Of a DNA stretch of 64,000 bases, positions 63,110 through 64,000 are shown piece after piece. Where the stretch lies: assembly GCF_000336385.2 (NCBI RefSeq), contig NZ_HG424470.1:1-64000 (forward strand), read 5' to 3'. The translations under genes were made by a program, and so were the position numbers. Source of the stretch: Lysobacter antibioticus HS124 (lineage in GTDB: Bacteria > Pseudomonadota > Gammaproteobacteria > Xanthomonadales > Xanthomonadaceae). Position 1 is the stretch's first letter. Every line of letters starts with the position of its first letter. The notes under the pieces are model-generated. The model was not told the origin of the DNA, made no database searches, and worked only from the letters and a program-made list of their open reading frames with translations.

Positions 63110-64000
63110 TCAGGCCCAGGCGGTGGCGAGCAGGCGATCGCGCAATGCGGCGTAGTTCGCCGCCAGCGGCTCGGCCGAGGCAGGCCGCGCCAGCGATGCG
63201 GCCAATGCCGGCGGCGGTTCCACCGCATGCCCGACCAGCGGCTCGACGATGCCGTCGAACTTGGCCGGATGCGCGGTCGCGACCACCGCCCACGGCCGTT
63301 CGTCGCCCTGCGCGCGCAGGGTCTCGAGCAAGCGCAGGCCGGTCGCGGTGTGTGGACAGGGGACCACGCCATGGCGTTGCGGCGCCGCGGCGATCGTGGC
63401 GCGGATGGTGTCGTCGTCGACCCCGACTGCGCGCACTGCCGCGCGCAGTTCGGCGTCGTCGCGGTGCCAGTGGCGCAGGCGCTCGAAGTTGCTCGGCGCG
63501 CCGACGTCCATGGCGTTGGCCAGGGTGGCGCGGGTCGCTTGGGCGGCGTAGTCGGCACCGGCGAAATAGCGCGGCAAGGTGTCGTTGGCGTTGGTGGCCA
63601 GCGCGATTTCGCCGATCGGCAGGCCCATGCGGCGGGCGACGAAGGCGGCGCAGGCGTTGCCGAGATTGCCGGTGGGGACGATGAAGTTGAGCGGCTCGCC
63701 GCGCTGCGCGTAATGCCGGCCGGCGGCGTGGGCGTAGTAGGCGGCTTGCGGCAGCAGCCGGCCCAGGCTGATGCTGTTGGCCGAACTCAGCGGCAACCGC
63801 GTGCGCAGCACTTCGTCGGCCAGGGCCTGCTTGACCAGGCGTTGGCAGGCGTCGAAATCGCCGTCCACGCGCAGCGCGCGCACATTGTCGCCCCAGCAAC
63901 CCAGGCCATGGGCCTGACGCGGCGAGACCCGGCCGTCGGGATACAGGATCACCACTTCGAAGCCGGGCCGGCGGTGGAAAGCGGCGGCGACCGCGGCGCC
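63110..64000 (-). CDS. thrC: Threonine synthase, C-terminal part (cut by window edge)
   Basis: The last 296 codons of thrC are present; the start and the PLP-lysine region lie beyond base 64000. ThrC makes threonine from O-phosphohomoserine with PLP, feeding the ilvA step of the neighbouring operon. Seen strings: FHRRPGFEVVILYPDGRVSPRQAHGLGCWGDNVRALRVDGDFDACQRLVKQAL, then SANSISLGRLLPQAAYYAHAAG, NFIVPTGNLGNACAAFVARRMGLPIGEIALATNANDTLPRYFAG and PHTATGLRLLETLRAQ, all typical of the ThrC family. It is on the same strand as, and 328 bases upstream of, the ilv operon promoter. Confidence 0.93.
   Translation of the reverse strand, partial: GAAVAAAFHRRPGFEVVILYPDGRVSPRQAHGLGCWGDNVRALRVDGDFDACQRLVKQALADEVLRTRLPLSSANSISLGRLLPQAAYYAHAAGRHYAQRGEPLNFIVPTGNLGNACAAFVARRMGLPIGEIALATNANDTLPRYFAGADYAAQATRATLANAMDVGAPSNFERLRHWHRDDAELRAAVRAVGVDDDTIRATIAAAPQRHGVVPCPHTATGLRLLETLRAQGDERPWAVVATAHPAKFDGIVEPLVGHAVEPPPALAASLARPASAEPLAANYAALRDRLLATAWA

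Overview
The window is a very GC-rich chromosomal segment of a gammaproteobacterium of the Lysobacteraceae/Xanthomonadaceae, most likely Lysobacter or a close relative. Three things point there: the gene content (an ilv-leu supercluster, a type IV secretion effector with the xanthomonad XVIPCD tail, an AcvB/VirJ protein opposite MprF), the REP-like intergenic repeats, and the near-total absence of AT-rich stretches. I saw no tRNA, rRNA, CRISPR array, insertion sequence or prophage.

Layout. 1-5.4 kb: cutA-dsbD (dsbD runs off the left edge), then acvB/virJ converging on and overlapping mprF (lysyl-phosphatidylglycerol metabolism). 5.5-13.6 kb: a LysR regulator divergent from a quinone-oxidoreductase-like enzyme, an unknown protein pair with a lipoprotein, a secreted endonuclease I, an XRE regulator, a cupin, a small unknown protein and an AraC regulator. 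13.7-16 kb: groES-groEL with a heat-shock promoter and a CIRCE operator. 16-18.6 kb: a three-gene operon of unknown proteins, one of which looks like a ubiquitin-like/MACPF pore-forming fusion. 19-26.3 kb: a lipoprotein alpha/beta hydrolase, a WG/Sel1-repeat protein, and a type IV secretion toxin-immunity pair. 27-33 kb: glnE and housekeeping genes. 33-38.2 kb: envelope sugar and lipid A genes (glycosyltransferase, O-antigen ligase-like protein, lipid A acyltransferase, waaA). 38.4-45.9 kb: tolC, a Pcm-like methyltransferase, and a TetR-controlled RND efflux pair. 46-50.2 kb: glpD-glpF-glpK. 50.3-62.8 kb: one branched-chain amino acid operon, ilvD-ilvC-ilvG-ilvM-ilvE-ilvA-leuA-leuC-leuD-leuB, with a leader peptide and attenuator at its head and a strong terminator at its tail. 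63.1-64 kb: the 3' part of thrC, cut by the right edge.

How the genes work together. The ilv-leu operon carries everything needed to make isoleucine, valine and leucine from threonine and pyruvate. Its leader peptide (54 codons, a run of Ile/Leu/Val codons) and the terminator before ilvD form a classical attenuator. The MFP-RND pair has no outer-membrane channel of its own, but tolC lies 1.6 kb away. The MACPF-like operon and the T4SS effector/immunity pair are the accessory, antagonism-type content; they sit within about 10 kb of each other, flanking a repeat-rich cytosolic protein and a lipoprotein hydrolase. These are the regions most likely to hold undescribed biology.

All calls come from reading sequence and from family knowledge; no database search was run. 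Start sites are my choices and the doubtful ones are marked.
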